Part shown: one piece after another, positions 40,964 through 50,461 of the stretch
Layout of the letters: the number at the start of each line of letters is the position of its first letter
Position numbering within the stretch: position 1 is the stretch's first letter
Program-made: the position numbers and the translations under genes
Origin: CBIFVZ01 sp966185765
GTDB taxonomy: Bacteria > Pseudomonadota > Gammaproteobacteria > Enterobacterales > Enterobacteriaceae
Length of the DNA stretch: 64,000 bases
Reading direction: 5' to 3'
Assembly (NCBI GenBank): GCA_966185765.1
Contig: CBIFVZ010000004.1
Coordinates: forward strand, 1-64,000
The notes under the pieces: generated by a model
Databases searched by the model: none
What the model was told of the DNA's origin: nothing
What the model saw: only the letters and a program-made list of their open reading frames with translations

Positions 40964-41293
40964 ATGCCACCAGGAACAGACAGCCCGAGGCTATTAACCA
41001 CAGGATGCTATGGCGAATTACGCGAGACTATTCTGACAGATGATACCGTCGAATGGGTCTTCATGCCTGCCTTAATTGCCGTGATTATGCATTTTCATAA
41101 CCAACAAGAATCCATACTCTCTGAGAAAGAGGTCAATGCGATACGCGATAAGGCAGCCATCATTGCATTACCTAAGGGCAGTAAAGAGCATCAGGCACAG
41201 GCCAGAGGTTATGAAGATATTCATTTCCCGGAATATGCATGGGTAGAATATTTATACCATATCGGCGTATTACCGGCAGATGATACAGAGTAA
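40964..41293 (+). CDS. Hypothetical 109-aa protein
   Basis: I do not recognise this small acidic protein (MPPGTDSPRLLTTGCYGELR start, a helical middle SILSEKEVNAIRDKAAIIAL, end WVEYLYHIGVLPADDTE). GAAGGGAAG precedes the ATG at 40964; an ATG at 40898 would add 22 residues with a poorer ribosome site. The gene and its flanks are richer in A+T than the neighbours, which suggests acquisition. It occupies the place of yeiS and preTA of E. coli. No signal peptide or membrane helix is seen. Confidence 0.6.
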   Translation: MPPGTDSPRLLTTGCYGELRETILTDDTVEWVFMPALIAVIMHFHNQQESILSEKEVNAIRDKAAIIALPKGSKEHQAQARGYEDIHFPEYAWVEYLYHIGVLPADDTE

Positions 41294-41378
41294 GGCGCTT
41301 GCGCCTGAGTCAACGCATTATTTTGTATGAGTCAGCGCTAACAAAGAAGTTTATTTACGCCAGATAAATAATCACTTA

Positions 41379-41411
41379 ACCGCATCTGTCCTGGTACAGG
41401 CCAGATGCGGT
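41379..41411 (-). terminator. mgl operon terminator
   Basis: ACCGCATCTG (41379-41388) pairs with CAGATGCGGT (41402-41411), with an inner CCTG/CAGG stem. It lies 32 bases past the mglC stop. On the minus strand TAAGTGATTATTT follows, a weak U-tract. Confidence 0.7.
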
Positions 41412-41442
41412 CCAGCTATTTTGTATTAAGTCCTGTTGACGC

Positions 41443-42453
41443 TTATTTCTTGCGCGCATATTTCAGCGAGTCGAGCGCGACGGCAAAGATAATAATTGCC
41501 CCCTTAATAATGTACTGCCAGTAAGGGTTCACGCCGATATAGGTCAGGCCGTAGTTGATGACCGTAAAGATAATCACGCCGGTCACCACGCCAAATACCG
41601 TGCCTACACCGCCGCTGAATGACACGCCGCCCACCACGCAAGCCGCAATCGCATCCAGCTCATACATAAAACCGAGGTTATTGGTGGCAGACCCCACACG
41701 ACCAGCCTCAAGCAAACCGCCGAAGGCGTAAAACACCCCGGAGAGCGCATAGATCATCAGCAGGTTAAGACCCACGTTAACCCCAGACACTTTGGCCGCT
41801 TCCGGGTTGCCGCCGATGGCGAAAATATTTTTACCAAAGCGCGTTTTATTCCACAGCACCCAGACAAAGGCGATGGCAATAAGCGCATAGAACGTAATGT
41901 ACGACAGGCGGAAACTCCCCAGCGCAATAAAGCCCTGGGCAAAGCTTGAAAACCCACTGTCAAAACCAGACACCGGCGAAGCCCCTACAAAGTCGTAATA
42001 CAGCGAGTTGATGCCATAAACGATAATCATGGTCCCCAGCGTGGTAATAAACGGCGTCACGTTCAGGTAAGCAATCACCAGACCATTAATAAGACCAATG
42101 ACGGCGCCAATGGCGCAGACAATCAGAATCACCAATGCAATTGGCATAGTCTGCATATCCGGGAATACTTTGTTGGCGTTCTCCATTGACTGCAACAACG
42201 TGGCGGCAATCACCGCTGCCAGCCCTACCTGGCGCCCGGCTGACAGGTCAGTCCCCTGAGTGACAATCAGCCCCGCCACACCGAGGGCGATAATAATACG
42301 TACGGATGACTGGGTAAGAATATTACTCAGGTTCAGCAGGCTTAAAAAAGTCGGGTCCTGAATGATAATAATTGCCAGCAGCACGAGCAGTACAACGTAA
42401 ATACCACCCTCTTTCAGATAGGTCAGAAAGCTTTTTTTATTTAACGCACTCAT
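41443..42453 (-). CDS. mglC: Galactose/methyl-galactoside ABC permease MglC
   Basis: The 336-aa membrane permease equals E. coli MglC in length and is nearly identical in blocks such as GLIVTQGTDLSAGRQVGLAA and SATNNLGFMYELDAIAACV. The start at 42453 (MSALNKKSF) fits the family and overlaps the mglA 3' region by a few bases less than the longer ORF would. It forms the channel of the high-affinity galactose importer. Confidence 0.97.
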   Translation of the reverse strand: MSALNKKSFLTYLKEGGIYVVLLVLLAIIIIQDPTFLSLLNLSNILTQSSVRIIIALGVAGLIVTQGTDLSAGRQVGLAAVIAATLLQSMENANKVFPDMQTMPIALVILIVCAIGAVIGLINGLVIAYLNVTPFITTLGTMIIVYGINSLYYDFVGASPVSGFDSGFSSFAQGFIALGSFRLSYITFYALIAIAFVWVLWNKTRFGKNIFAIGGNPEAAKVSGVNVGLNLLMIYALSGVFYAFGGLLEAGRVGSATNNLGFMYELDAIAACVVGGVSFSGGVGTVFGVVTGVIIFTVINYGLTYIGVNPYWQYIIKGAIIIFAVALDSLKYARKK

Positions 42454-42469
42454 TAGACGGCCCCTGATA

Positions 42470-43990
42470 TTAAAGGTGCAAAGATGCAAGACGTAAAATT
42501 TCATTTTGCGTGGCGGTTTTGGTATCCAGGATACCGGCCACCTGACCATTACTCATTACCAGTATCCTGTCGGTAATCCCCAGCAGCTCCGGCATTTCTG
42601 ATGAGATAATAATGATGCCCTTCTCACGCTTAGCCAGTTCGGCAATAAGCTGGTAAATCTCAAATTTAGCCCCCACGTCAATACCGCGAGTGGGTTCGTC
42701 CAGCATCAGAATTTCCGGCTGGGTCAGCAGCCAGCGCCCGATGATGACCTTTTGCTGGTTACCGCCAGACAGTGAACCAATTTGCGTATGGTGACCCGGG
42801 GTTTTTACCCGCATGGCGTCAATTACCCACTGGGTATCACTTTTCATCCGCCCGTTATCCAGCAGGCCAATGCGGTTTTTATATTTATGGATATTGGAAA
42901 TGAGCGAGTTAAAGCCAATATCCAGATAAGCGTAGATCCCGGTGGCGCGCCGCTCTTCGGTCACCAGTGCAAAGCCGTGGTTGATGGCTTCGTTAGCGCT
43001 GTGGTTATTAATCGTCTTGCCGTGCAGTTTTATCGTACCGCCGGATTTCTCACGGATACCAAACAGGGTTTCTACGATATCAGTGCGCTTCGCCCCTACC
43101 AGGCCAGCAATGCCGAGAATTTCCCCTTTGCGTAAATCAAAGGAGATATCGCGAATCGACGGTTGGCGCAGCGAGGTGAGGTGGCGCACTTCAAGGATGG
43201 TTTCGCCTGGCGTATTACTGCGTTCAGGGAAACGCTGATTAAGTGAGCGCCCGACCATCATGGCGATGATTTTGTCCATATCCAGCCCGGATAGCGACTG
43301 GGTGGCTATCCACTGGCCGTCGCGCAACACCGTGATTTCATCGCATAGCTCGAAGATTTCTTCCATTTTATGGGAGATATAAACAATGCCGCAGCCACGC
43401 GCTTTAAGCTTGCGGATGATACTGAATAAATGCTTCACCTCTTTTTCTGTCAGCGATGACGTCGGCTCGTCCATAATCACAATTCTGGCGTCGTACGAAA
43501 ACGCTTTAGCGATTTCAATCATCTGCATCTGTGAGACAGATAAGGTGCCCACGCGGGCGCGCGGGTCGATATCAATATCCAGCTCGTCAAATATCGCTTT
43601 GGTATCGCGAAACATTTTTTCCTGGTCAACAAACATGCCCTTAAGCGGATAACGACCGAGCCACATGTTGTCCATCACCGAGCGCTGCAACACCAGATTT
43701 AATTCCTGATGCACCATTGAAATGCCGTTTTCCAGCGCTTCTTTGGCACTACTAAAATCAACCTCTTTACCCTGAAATAAAATACGTCCTGCATCTTTTT
43801 TATAAATACCGAACAGGCATTTCAGTAATGTCGATTTACCTGCGCCGTTTTCCCCCATTAGCGCGTGAATGGAGTGCGGGCGCACGCGTAAATTGACGTT
43901 ATCCAGCGCCTTAACGCCGGGGAATGACTTATTAATGCCCGTCATTTCCAGCAGGTATTCCGGTGATGTGGATGCGTTATTGCTGACCAT
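42470..43990 (-). CDS. mglA: Galactose ABC transporter ATPase MglA
   Basis: The 506-aa protein carries two ABC domains: Walker A GENGAGKST near 46, Walker B IVIMDEPTSSL, and the second domain with signature SLSGGNQQKV and MLDEPTRGID. The start at 43990 (MVSNNAS) gives the E. coli length; a start at 44026 would add 12 residues. It powers MglBAC import. It lies 16 bases before mglC. Confidence 0.97.
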   Translation of the reverse strand: MVSNNASTSPEYLLEMTGINKSFPGVKALDNVNLRVRPHSIHALMGENGAGKSTLLKCLFGIYKKDAGRILFQGKEVDFSSAKEALENGISMVHQELNLVLQRSVMDNMWLGRYPLKGMFVDQEKMFRDTKAIFDELDIDIDPRARVGTLSVSQMQMIEIAKAFSYDARIVIMDEPTSSLTEKEVKHLFSIIRKLKARGCGIVYISHKMEEIFELCDEITVLRDGQWIATQSLSGLDMDKIIAMMVGRSLNQRFPERSNTPGETILEVRHLTSLRQPSIRDISFDLRKGEILGIAGLVGAKRTDIVETLFGIREKSGGTIKLHGKTINNHSANEAINHGFALVTEERRATGIYAYLDIGFNSLISNIHKYKNRIGLLDNGRMKSDTQWVIDAMRVKTPGHHTQIGSLSGGNQQKVIIGRWLLTQPEILMLDEPTRGIDVGAKFEIYQLIAELAKREKGIIIISSEMPELLGITDRILVMSNGQVAGILDTKTATQNEILRLASLHL

Positions 43991-44041
43991 TGTGTTCACC
44001 TGGCTATCATTAAAAGCCTGGTCCATCAGGCTCTGAGTAAC

Positions 44042-44064
44042 GGGGGCATGACCCTCCTGCCCCC
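44042..44064 (-). other. Intra-operon hairpin between mglB and mglA
   Basis: GGGGGCA (44042-44048) and TGCCCCC (44058-44064) form a stem seven bases past the mglB stop. Such a structure would protect the mglB message or partly stop transcription. That fits the need for more binding protein than ATPase. Confidence 0.6.
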
Positions 44065-44071
44065 TGCGTGG

Positions 44072-45070
44072 TTATTTACCGAGGAACTGCGCCAGGTTGT
44101 CTTTATCAACACCCACATACGGCACGCGCACCACTTTATTTTCAATCTTCCAGGTTGTACCGTCAGCTGCGCCCTTGCCGTCTGCCAGGTTCTTCGCCAG
44201 CTCAAAGGTCGCTTTCGCCTGATTGTTGGCATCGTTCAGTACCGTACCGGCCATTGCACCGGATTTCACCAGTGCCAGCGCTTCCGGCAGGGCATCCACG
44301 CCAAACACCGGCAGTGAAGACTTGTTGTGCGCTTTGAGCGCTTCTACCGCCCCCATTGCCATCGCGTCGTTGTTGGCAATAATCACTTCAATTTTGTTGG
44401 CGTTCGGGCCTGAGAGCCAGGCATCCATTTTGTCTTTTGCCTGGGCGGTGTCCCACATCGCGGTATCCAGCGCTAATTGCTGGGTTTCAACGCCTTTCTC
44501 ATTCAGGGTTTTAATGACATAAGTCGTGCGCGCTTCGGCATCCGGATGACCCGGCTCACCTTTGAGCAGCACAAACTGAATTTTGCCGTCTTTGTTCAGA
44601 TCCCAGGCGGGGTTGGCTTTCCAGTGTTTTGCAATCAGCTCACCCTGGATAATGCCGGACTCTTTAGAGTCGGTACCGACGTAATACGCCTTGTCATAGC
44701 CGTCCAGCGCTTTACGTGATGGCTCTTTGTTAAAAAACACCACCGGCACACCCTGACCACGCGCCTTATCAATTACCGTACCTGCCGCGGCCGGATCCAC
44801 CAGGTTCACCGCCAGCGCTTTCACGCCCTTTGCCAGCAGCACATCAATCTGATCGTTCTGTTTGGACTGGTCGTTCTGGGAGTCATTCATCAGCAGTTGC
44901 ACGTCTGGCGCGCTTTTGCCTTCTTTCTCAATCGCCTTGCGCACAACAGACATGAAGTTGTCGTCGTATTTATAGATAGTGACGCCGATACGGGTGTCGG
45001 CAGCGTGGGCATTTGCGCCAAACAGCACGCAGGACAGTGCGGCGGACAGGGCTAAAACCTTCTTATTCAT
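44072..45070 (-). CDS. mglB: Galactose/glucose-binding periplasmic protein MglB
   Basis: The 332-aa protein equals E. coli MglB in length. A signal peptide (cleavage after NAHA-ADTRIG) precedes the type I periplasmic binding fold; the calcium loop DLNKDGKIQ and the sugar-binding NDAMAMGA segment are present. It serves MglAC and, in E. coli, Trg chemotaxis. It is the first gene of the operon. The start at 45070 has CGGAG upstream. Confidence 0.97.
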   Translation of the reverse strand: MNKKVLALSAALSCVLFGANAHAADTRIGVTIYKYDDNFMSVVRKAIEKEGKSAPDVQLLMNDSQNDQSKQNDQIDVLLAKGVKALAVNLVDPAAAGTVIDKARGQGVPVVFFNKEPSRKALDGYDKAYYVGTDSKESGIIQGELIAKHWKANPAWDLNKDGKIQFVLLKGEPGHPDAEARTTYVIKTLNEKGVETQQLALDTAMWDTAQAKDKMDAWLSGPNANKIEVIIANNDAMAMGAVEALKAHNKSSLPVFGVDALPEALALVKSGAMAGTVLNDANNQAKATFELAKNLADGKGAADGTTWKIENKVVRVPYVGVDKDNLAQFLGK

Positions 45071-45290
45071 ACATTCTCCGGCGGTTATGGATAGGGTCAT
45101 TAACGTCCGGGCAGCGCAGCAATGTTAATTATTTGTAATAAAAATCGGACCAGATTGGGTAATAATCAGGTCCCCGCATTCAACAGTGCCTTTAACTGCA
45201 CGTTTTATGGGTATAACTTGCTGCCATCTGCGCCAAACAAACAGAGGTATGGCCAATTCGCCGTCATCATAGTCAGCGGAATGTTAATTA

Positions 45291-45308
45291 ACTGTGAATT
45301 TACTCACA
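45291..45308. promoter_or_regulatory. CRP site of the mgl promoter
   Basis: TGTGA-N6-TCACA is matched perfectly (TGTGAATTTACTCACA at 45292-45307). It is about 220 bases upstream of mglB, so a long leader or an intervening promoter is expected, as in E. coli. Confidence 0.8.
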
Positions 45309-45309
45309 G

Positions 45310-45325
45310 ATTGAAAACGGTTACA
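45310..45325. promoter_or_regulatory. GalS/GalR operator of the mgl promoter
   Basis: The minus strand reads ATGTAACCGTTTTCAA, close to the gal operator GTGTAANCGNTTNCAC. It lies directly beside the CRP site, which fits repression at mgl. Confidence 0.75.
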
Positions 45326-45361
45326 TCGGGTGGTGATGCGGGAAGCGATCGCTGCCACACT

Positions 45362-46360
45362 TTAGCGTTGCATCACCGAATGGCGACGCACCAGCGTCGG
45401 CATAAAAACATGATTCTGCGCGGGGTCATTAATGCCCTGAGCACCGTTAAGCGCAAGCTCAGTGGCAAGTTTGGCCATAGAAATAATGGGATAGCGCACG
45501 GTCGTTAATTGCGGATCGGTGTAGCGTGCCATCGGCATATCATCAAAGCCTACCAGTGACAGCTGCTGCGGCACGGTAATACCGTTGTCCTTCAGCGCCG
45601 CCAGCGCTCCGGCCGCCATACTGTCGTTATAGGCAAATATCGCATCAAGCCGCAGGTTGCGCCCGAGTAGCTCCACCATCGCCTCTTCACCGCCTTGCAT
45701 ATCCGGTGTACCTGCGCCAATCCACCCCTCATGTGGCGCAATACCGTATTCCTGTAGCGCCCGCCGCCAGCCTTCACAGCGCAATGCGTCATCTTCAATA
45801 CCGTGGGAAGAGGCAAGATAGCCAATATTACGGTGCCCCGCAGCCAGTAGCGTACGGGTGGCAAGCTGTGCGCCGCTGATATTATCCAGCCCTATGCAGC
45901 GCGCCTCGTAACCGGTTACCACACGGTTAATCAATACCATGCCCGGCACCTGCTCAAGAAATGCGGCCAGCTCTTCATCGCCCAGCGCTTTGGCGTGCAC
46001 AATTAATGCACTGCAGCGCTGGCGAATCAGCACTTCTATCGCGTGGCGCTCCTCTTGCGCACGGTGGTAGCTATTGCCAATCAGCACATATTTACCGTGG
46101 GCGCGTGCCACGCCGTCTACCGCCTTAACCAGCGCGCCAAAAAACGGATCGGACACATCCATGACCACCACGCCTACGGTGTCGCTTACCTGGGTGGCCA
46201 GTGCCTGGGCGTTGGCGTTTGGATGGTAGCCAAGCTGCGCTACCGCCTGCATCACGCCCTCGCGCGCCTTGTCGCTCACAAGATTGCTGTGATTGAGCAC
46301 CCGTGAGACGGTCGCGACCGACACGCCAGCCAGTCGCGCCACATCACGAATGGTAATCAT
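45362..46360 (-). CDS. galS: Galactose operon isorepressor GalS
   Basis: The 332-aa LacI-family repressor has the HTH MITIRDVARLAGVSVATVSRVLNHS and a sugar-binding core. It is somewhat shorter at the C-terminus than E. coli GalS (346 aa). GalS represses mgl and itself in the absence of galactose. It is placed upstream of mglB on the same strand, as in E. coli. GalR is a close paralogue, but the mgl linkage identifies GalS. Confidence 0.94.
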   Translation of the reverse strand: MITIRDVARLAGVSVATVSRVLNHSNLVSDKAREGVMQAVAQLGYHPNANAQALATQVSDTVGVVVMDVSDPFFGALVKAVDGVARAHGKYVLIGNSYHRAQEERHAIEVLIRQRCSALIVHAKALGDEELAAFLEQVPGMVLINRVVTGYEARCIGLDNISGAQLATRTLLAAGHRNIGYLASSHGIEDDALRCEGWRRALQEYGIAPHEGWIGAGTPDMQGGEEAMVELLGRNLRLDAIFAYNDSMAAGALAALKDNGITVPQQLSLVGFDDMPMARYTDPQLTTVRYPIISMAKLATELALNGAQGINDPAQNHVFMPTLVRRHSVMQR

Positions 46361-46450
46361 CGCATCTGCCTCAACTGCTGTTGACTGTGCATCTGTGTGC
46401 CCTCCTGCCTGCGTCAGGCGGCTATTCTGTCAGCGCGTAAGGAAACACAG

Positions 46451-46485
46451 CGTGAAGCACATCACAGCAATGGAAGCGGTTACAG
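46451..46485. promoter_or_regulatory. galS promoter: CRP site and gal operator
   Basis: CGTGAAGCACATCACA (46451-46466) is a CRP site with one mismatch. ATGGAAGCGGTTACAG (46470-46485) is a gal operator in reverse (CTGTAACCGCTTCCAT). The pair sits about 100 bases before galS and repeats the mgl arrangement, which fits autorepression. Confidence 0.72.
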
Positions 46486-46526
46486 CGAGACTGTTAATGA
46501 TTGTGATCCAGATCGTTATAGAGATG

Positions 46527-47660
46527 TCACGAAACGGCTTGTGCAGTCAAACGACGCCATAGCCATTCCACTGGCCCCTGGCGAAAAAGCCTGAGCCAGA
46601 ACACGGAGAAGAGAAGATTGATGGCCCAGATGGCAGGGACAAAGGCCAGAAGCGTGAGGCGATCGAACTGCATAAACAAACCAAGATGCCAGAACAGCGT
46701 AGCGCAGATAAGCGTTTGCAGCAGATAGTTAGTGAGCGCCATGCGCCCAACACAGGCAACAGCGCCAACAATTTTTAAACGCGCCAGCCACGGCCAGTAA
46801 CCAAACGCCAGCGCCGCATAACCAATGGTCTGAAACGGCGCGCTGATATCGCGCGGTGCCTGAAGCAAAAATGCGCACCAACGGTAATCCCAGTGCAGCC
46901 ACCACTGCGCCGCAATAGCAGGCAGGTTAACCAGCATACCCAGCGCCACCAGCAACCAGCCGGTCTGGCGATAGTGGCGCTGACTGAAACGGCCCTGTAA
47001 CCAGCCGCTACGCATCAGCGCCGCCCCCAACAGCATCATACCGGCAAGCTGCCAACCGTATTGCACGCCAAGCGCCACCAGGCTGTCGCAAAGCATGGAA
47101 AGCCGCTCCTGCATCGCCGCGCTGCCACCGCTAAGGCGCCAGAACTGCTCAAGCTCAACGGCCGAGGCATCCGGCGTCCAGGCGCGGCTGGTAGTGTCAC
47201 CCTGAATTAGTCCGAGCAGCAGCAGCATACCGACACCCAGCAGGTACAGCAGTACGCCGGTGTTAAACAACTGCTTAATACCGTGCGCGTCACGCACCAT
47301 GCGCCAGCAAATCAGCCCTACCAGCCCGTAGGACAAAAGGATATCCCCTTCCCAGAACAGGAGCGCATGCAAAAAACCCAGCAGAACCAGTAGACTCAGG
47401 CGCGCCTGAATCCAGCGCTTACCGCGCTTGAGCAGCATTTGCAAACCTGCGCCAAACAGCAGTGCGAACAGCGTGAGGAATTTAACCTGAGCAAAGACGT
47501 CCAGCAGCGCCCAGGTCCAGGCATCGCGGGGGGTGATATCGCCGTACCAGGCGGGATTGAGGTAGGCCGCCTTCGGCAGGCCGAAGGCAACAATATTTAA
47601 CAGCAGGATGCCGAGAATGGCGGCGCCGCGAATAAAATCCAGCGTGACATTTCTCTCCAT
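46527..47660 (-). CDS. yeiB: DUF418 inner-membrane protein YeiB
   Basis: The 377-aa multi-helix protein aligns with E. coli YeiB (385 aa): ERNVTLDFIRGAAILGILLLNI start and the DUF418 C-terminal MALTNYLLQTLIC segment. Its function is unknown. It follows folE by 21 bases and is probably cotranscribed. Its 3' end lies only about 40 bases from the galS operator. Confidence 0.93.
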   Translation of the reverse strand: MERNVTLDFIRGAAILGILLLNIVAFGLPKAAYLNPAWYGDITPRDAWTWALLDVFAQVKFLTLFALLFGAGLQMLLKRGKRWIQARLSLLVLLGFLHALLFWEGDILLSYGLVGLICWRMVRDAHGIKQLFNTGVLLYLLGVGMLLLLGLIQGDTTSRAWTPDASAVELEQFWRLSGGSAAMQERLSMLCDSLVALGVQYGWQLAGMMLLGAALMRSGWLQGRFSQRHYRQTGWLLVALGMLVNLPAIAAQWWLHWDYRWCAFLLQAPRDISAPFQTIGYAALAFGYWPWLARLKIVGAVACVGRMALTNYLLQTLICATLFWHLGLFMQFDRLTLLAFVPAIWAINLLFSVFWLRLFRQGPVEWLWRRLTAQAVS

Positions 47661-47681
47661 GCACTCCTGCCTGACAGTAAA

Positions 47682-48350
47682 TTAGCTGTGATGACGTACG
47701 GCGCGCAAAAACTCCTGGCGCGTGTTCTGGCTTGATTTAAACAGCCCGCCGAGTGACGTGGTGGTGGTTGCGCTGGTCGCGTCACGAATACCGCGTGCCT
47801 TCACACAATAATGGACCGCATCAATAGAGACCGCCACATTATTGGTGCCAAGCAGGGTTTGCAGCGCAATCAGAATCTGCTGCGTCAGGCGTTCCTGCAC
47901 CTGCGGACGACTGGCGAAAAACTGCACAATACGGTTGATTTTTGAAAGCCCAATCACGCCATCTTTCGGGATATACGCCACGGTCGCCTTGCCGTCGATA
48001 GTCACAAAATGGTGCTCGCAGGTGCTGGTGAGCGTGATATCACGTACCGTGACCATTTCGTCCACCTTCATCTTGTTTTCGATGATGGTTATCTTCGGGA
48101 AATTCGCGTAATCCAGGCCGGAGAAGATTTCATCGACATACATTTTGGCAATGCGGTGCGGCGTCTCCATCAGGCTGTCATCGTTCAAGTCGAGATTGAG
48201 CAGCTGCATGATTTCGGTCATATGACCGGCGATACGGCTTTTGCGGGTTTCATTATCCAGCTCGTGCAACGGCGGGCGCAATGGCGTTTCCAGCCCGCGC
48301 GCAACCAGCGCCTCGTGAACCAGGGCCGCTTCTTTACTCAGTGATGACAT
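47682..48350 (-). CDS. folE: GTP cyclohydrolase I
   Basis: The 222-aa enzyme equals E. coli FolE in length. The zinc Cys110 and His113 in STCEHHFVTIDG, the GTP-binding IPKDGVIGLSKINRIV and the C-terminal CVKARGIRD segment are present. It makes dihydroneopterin triphosphate, the first step to folate. The start at 48350 (MSSLSKEAAL) fits the family; the ORF upstream to 48851 is shadow sequence. It is divergent from yeiG. Confidence 0.97.
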   Translation of the reverse strand: MSSLSKEAALVHEALVARGLETPLRPPLHELDNETRKSRIAGHMTEIMQLLNLDLNDDSLMETPHRIAKMYVDEIFSGLDYANFPKITIIENKMKVDEMVTVRDITLTSTCEHHFVTIDGKATVAYIPKDGVIGLSKINRIVQFFASRPQVQERLTQQILIALQTLLGTNNVAVSIDAVHYCVKARGIRDATSATTTTSLGGLFKSSQNTRQEFLRAVRHHS

Positions 48351-48609
48351 ACTTTCTTCTCCTGCAGGTGTGGCGTTCTTTGCCCTACATAGGGGCAAAG
48401 TCGGCGTCAATTGTGCGCCAGCGCAGGCGCAGAATCCAGCGTCTGGGAAGATAATTGTTGAAATCGCCTGAACCTTTCGCACGATCACGCCAGGGAAATA
48501 ATGCCCCAGCGCAGCCGCATGCGTTAGTGAAACATCTTCATTTAGCGGTGAAATTCCCGCGCATGGGCTGTTATGATGCGTGCAGACTTCATTAATTAAG
48601 GAGCGCGAG

Positions 48610-49446
48610 ATGGAGAAAATCGACGAGCACCGCTGTTTTGGCGGTTTGCAACAGCGCTGGCGCCACGACTCAACGGTACTGGGTTGCCCGATGACGTTCA
48701 GCATTTTTCTGCCACCGGCCCACGAAGAAAATGCCCCGCCGGTGTTATGGTGGCTCTCCGGACTCACCTGCAACGATGAAAACTTCACCACCAAAGCAGG
48801 CGCCCAGCGTATGGCTGCCGAGCTGGGTATTGCACTGGTCATGCCGGACACCAGCCCGCGCGGTGAGGATGTGGCTAACGATGACGCTTACGATTTAGGC
48901 CAGGGCGCGGGGTTTTACCTGAACGCGACGGCACAGCCCTGGGCTGCACACTATCGCATGTATGACTATCTGCGTGATGAACTGCCCGCGCTGGTTGCAG
49001 AGCATTTCCCGTTGGAAAAAAAATCGGCCATTTGCGGCCACTCTATGGGCGGGCACGGCGCGCTGCTGATGGCGCTGAAAAACCCTGGTCGCTTCTGCTC
49101 TGTCTCCGCGTTTGCGCCTATTGTCAACCCGTCTCGCGTGCCGTGGGGCGAGAAGGCGTTCAGCGCCTACCTGGGTGATAACAAAGAAACGTGGAAAGCA
49201 TGGGACAGCTGCGAGCTGTTGTTAAGCGCCCCGGATGAGGCCAGACTGCCCATGCTGATTGACCAGGGCGATGCCGATAACTTCCTCGCACAGCAGCTCC
49301 AGCCAGCGCGCTTTGCCGAGGCCGCCCGCAGCCGTGACTGGCCGCTGGAGCTACGTATCCAGCACGGTTACGACCACAGCTACTACTTTATTGCGAGTTT
49401 TATTGAAGACCACCTGCGTTTTCACGCAGGCTACCTCTTTAAGTAG
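48610..49446 (+). CDS. yeiG: S-formylglutathione hydrolase YeiG
   Basis: The 278-aa esterase has the catalytic Ser in GHSMGGHGAL near residue 145, Asp in IDQGDADNF and His in GYDHSYYF near 256. Length and sequence match E. coli YeiG. It hydrolyses S-formylglutathione in formaldehyde detoxification. AAGGAGCG precedes the ATG at 48610. Its 3' end overlaps yicL on the other strand by 8 bases. Confidence 0.96.
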   Translation: MEKIDEHRCFGGLQQRWRHDSTVLGCPMTFSIFLPPAHEENAPPVLWWLSGLTCNDENFTTKAGAQRMAAELGIALVMPDTSPRGEDVANDDAYDLGQGAGFYLNATAQPWAAHYRMYDYLRDELPALVAEHFPLEKKSAICGHSMGGHGALLMALKNPGRFCSVSAFAPIVNPSRVPWGEKAFSAYLGDNKETWKAWDSCELLLSAPDEARLPMLIDQGDADNFLAQQLQPARFAEAARSRDWPLELRIQHGYDHSYYFIASFIEDHLRFHAGYLFK

Positions 49447-50374
49447 ATTCCCCCGCCCCGCTATCGCGCGGGGCGATTTTTACCTGCCTGCGGCGCGAGT
49501 CCAGCGCAATCAGCATGACCGATGACACAATCAACAGCGTGCCGAGCCAGTCCGGCAGCGTAAACGTTACGCCGAGCAACAGTAGCGACAGTAGCGCGCT
49601 GCTGAGCGGTTCAGCACAGCTAAGAATACTGGCACGCGGCCCGCCAATCACCTGGGCGCCTTTCAGATACAGGCTGAAGGTGATCGCCGTACCCACCACA
49701 ATTAAATAAAAGAAGGCGAACAGTACGCTGGCGTCATTCATCATTTCGATACGCTGCGTGCCGTAAAACGGCACCAGCATCAGCCCACCGAGCAACATGC
49801 TCCAGCCGACTATCGGCAGCGTACCGTAGCGAGCAATCAGGCCAGAGGAATAGGTGGTATAAAAGGCCGCAGAAAATGCCGAGGCAATGCCCCAGAACAG
49901 CGCGGCACCGGAGATACTGAGCGAGGTCGGGTTACCGTGAGTGACCAGCAAAAATGTCCCCGTCAGCGAGGTGAAAATAGCCGCAAAGACGAACATCCCG
50001 GTGCGCTTTTTCTGCACCAGTGCAAACCAGGCAACGATTATTGACGGCGAGAGGAATTGCAGCACCGTAGCGGTGGCAGCATTAGATTCCTGAATGGCCA
50101 TCAGGAACGTCAGTTGTACCAGCAGTGCGCCAAAAAAGGTGAACAGCAGCAGGCTGGGGATATCTTCAGGCGTGGTAAACACGCGAAATACGCGCTCGCC
50201 CTGCATAAATGATAGCGTCAGCAAAATCAGGCCGGAGAACAGCAGGCGCACCATTGTCAGCCACTGCGCCGACACGTGGCTGTTTTGCAGGATATATTGC
50301 GCCGCCACGCCTGAACTGCCCCACAGCACTGCGGCCAGCAGCACATACAGAATACCTTTTTGGGTTTGCGCCAT
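49439..50374 (-). CDS. yicL: EamA/DMT-family transporter YicL
   Basis: The 311-aa ten-helix protein is strikingly similar to E. coli YicL (LLAAVLWGSSGVAAQYI, SNAATATVLQFLSPSIIVAWFAL, LTGTFLLVTHGNPTSLSIS, IGGPRASILSCAEPLSSALLSLLLLG). It is probably an exporter of small metabolites; its substrate is unknown. The start at 50374 has GGGGAGA upstream. In E. coli yicL lies near yicN, far from here, so its presence next to yeiG marks a rearrangement or a second copy. Confidence 0.9.
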   Translation of the reverse strand: MAQTQKGILYVLLAAVLWGSSGVAAQYILQNSHVSAQWLTMVRLLFSGLILLTLSFMQGERVFRVFTTPEDIPSLLLFTFFGALLVQLTFLMAIQESNAATATVLQFLSPSIIVAWFALVQKKRTGMFVFAAIFTSLTGTFLLVTHGNPTSLSISGAALFWGIASAFSAAFYTTYSSGLIARYGTLPIVGWSMLLGGLMLVPFYGTQRIEMMNDASVLFAFFYLIVVGTAITFSLYLKGAQVIGGPRASILSCAEPLSSALLSLLLLGVTFTLPDWLGTLLIVSSVMLIALDSRRRQVKIAPRDSGAGEST

Positions 50375-50461
50375 TATCTCCCCTACCATCCGCTGCGGAT
50401 GACTCATCAATACAACACTCAGGAGATTATGATACGCACATTTTATAAACAGGCGGGAGAG

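Noticed and set aside
48351..48609. Possible MetJ boxes before folE
   Set aside because: Only one partial match (CAGACGCT) was seen; tandem AGACGTCT-like boxes are absent.
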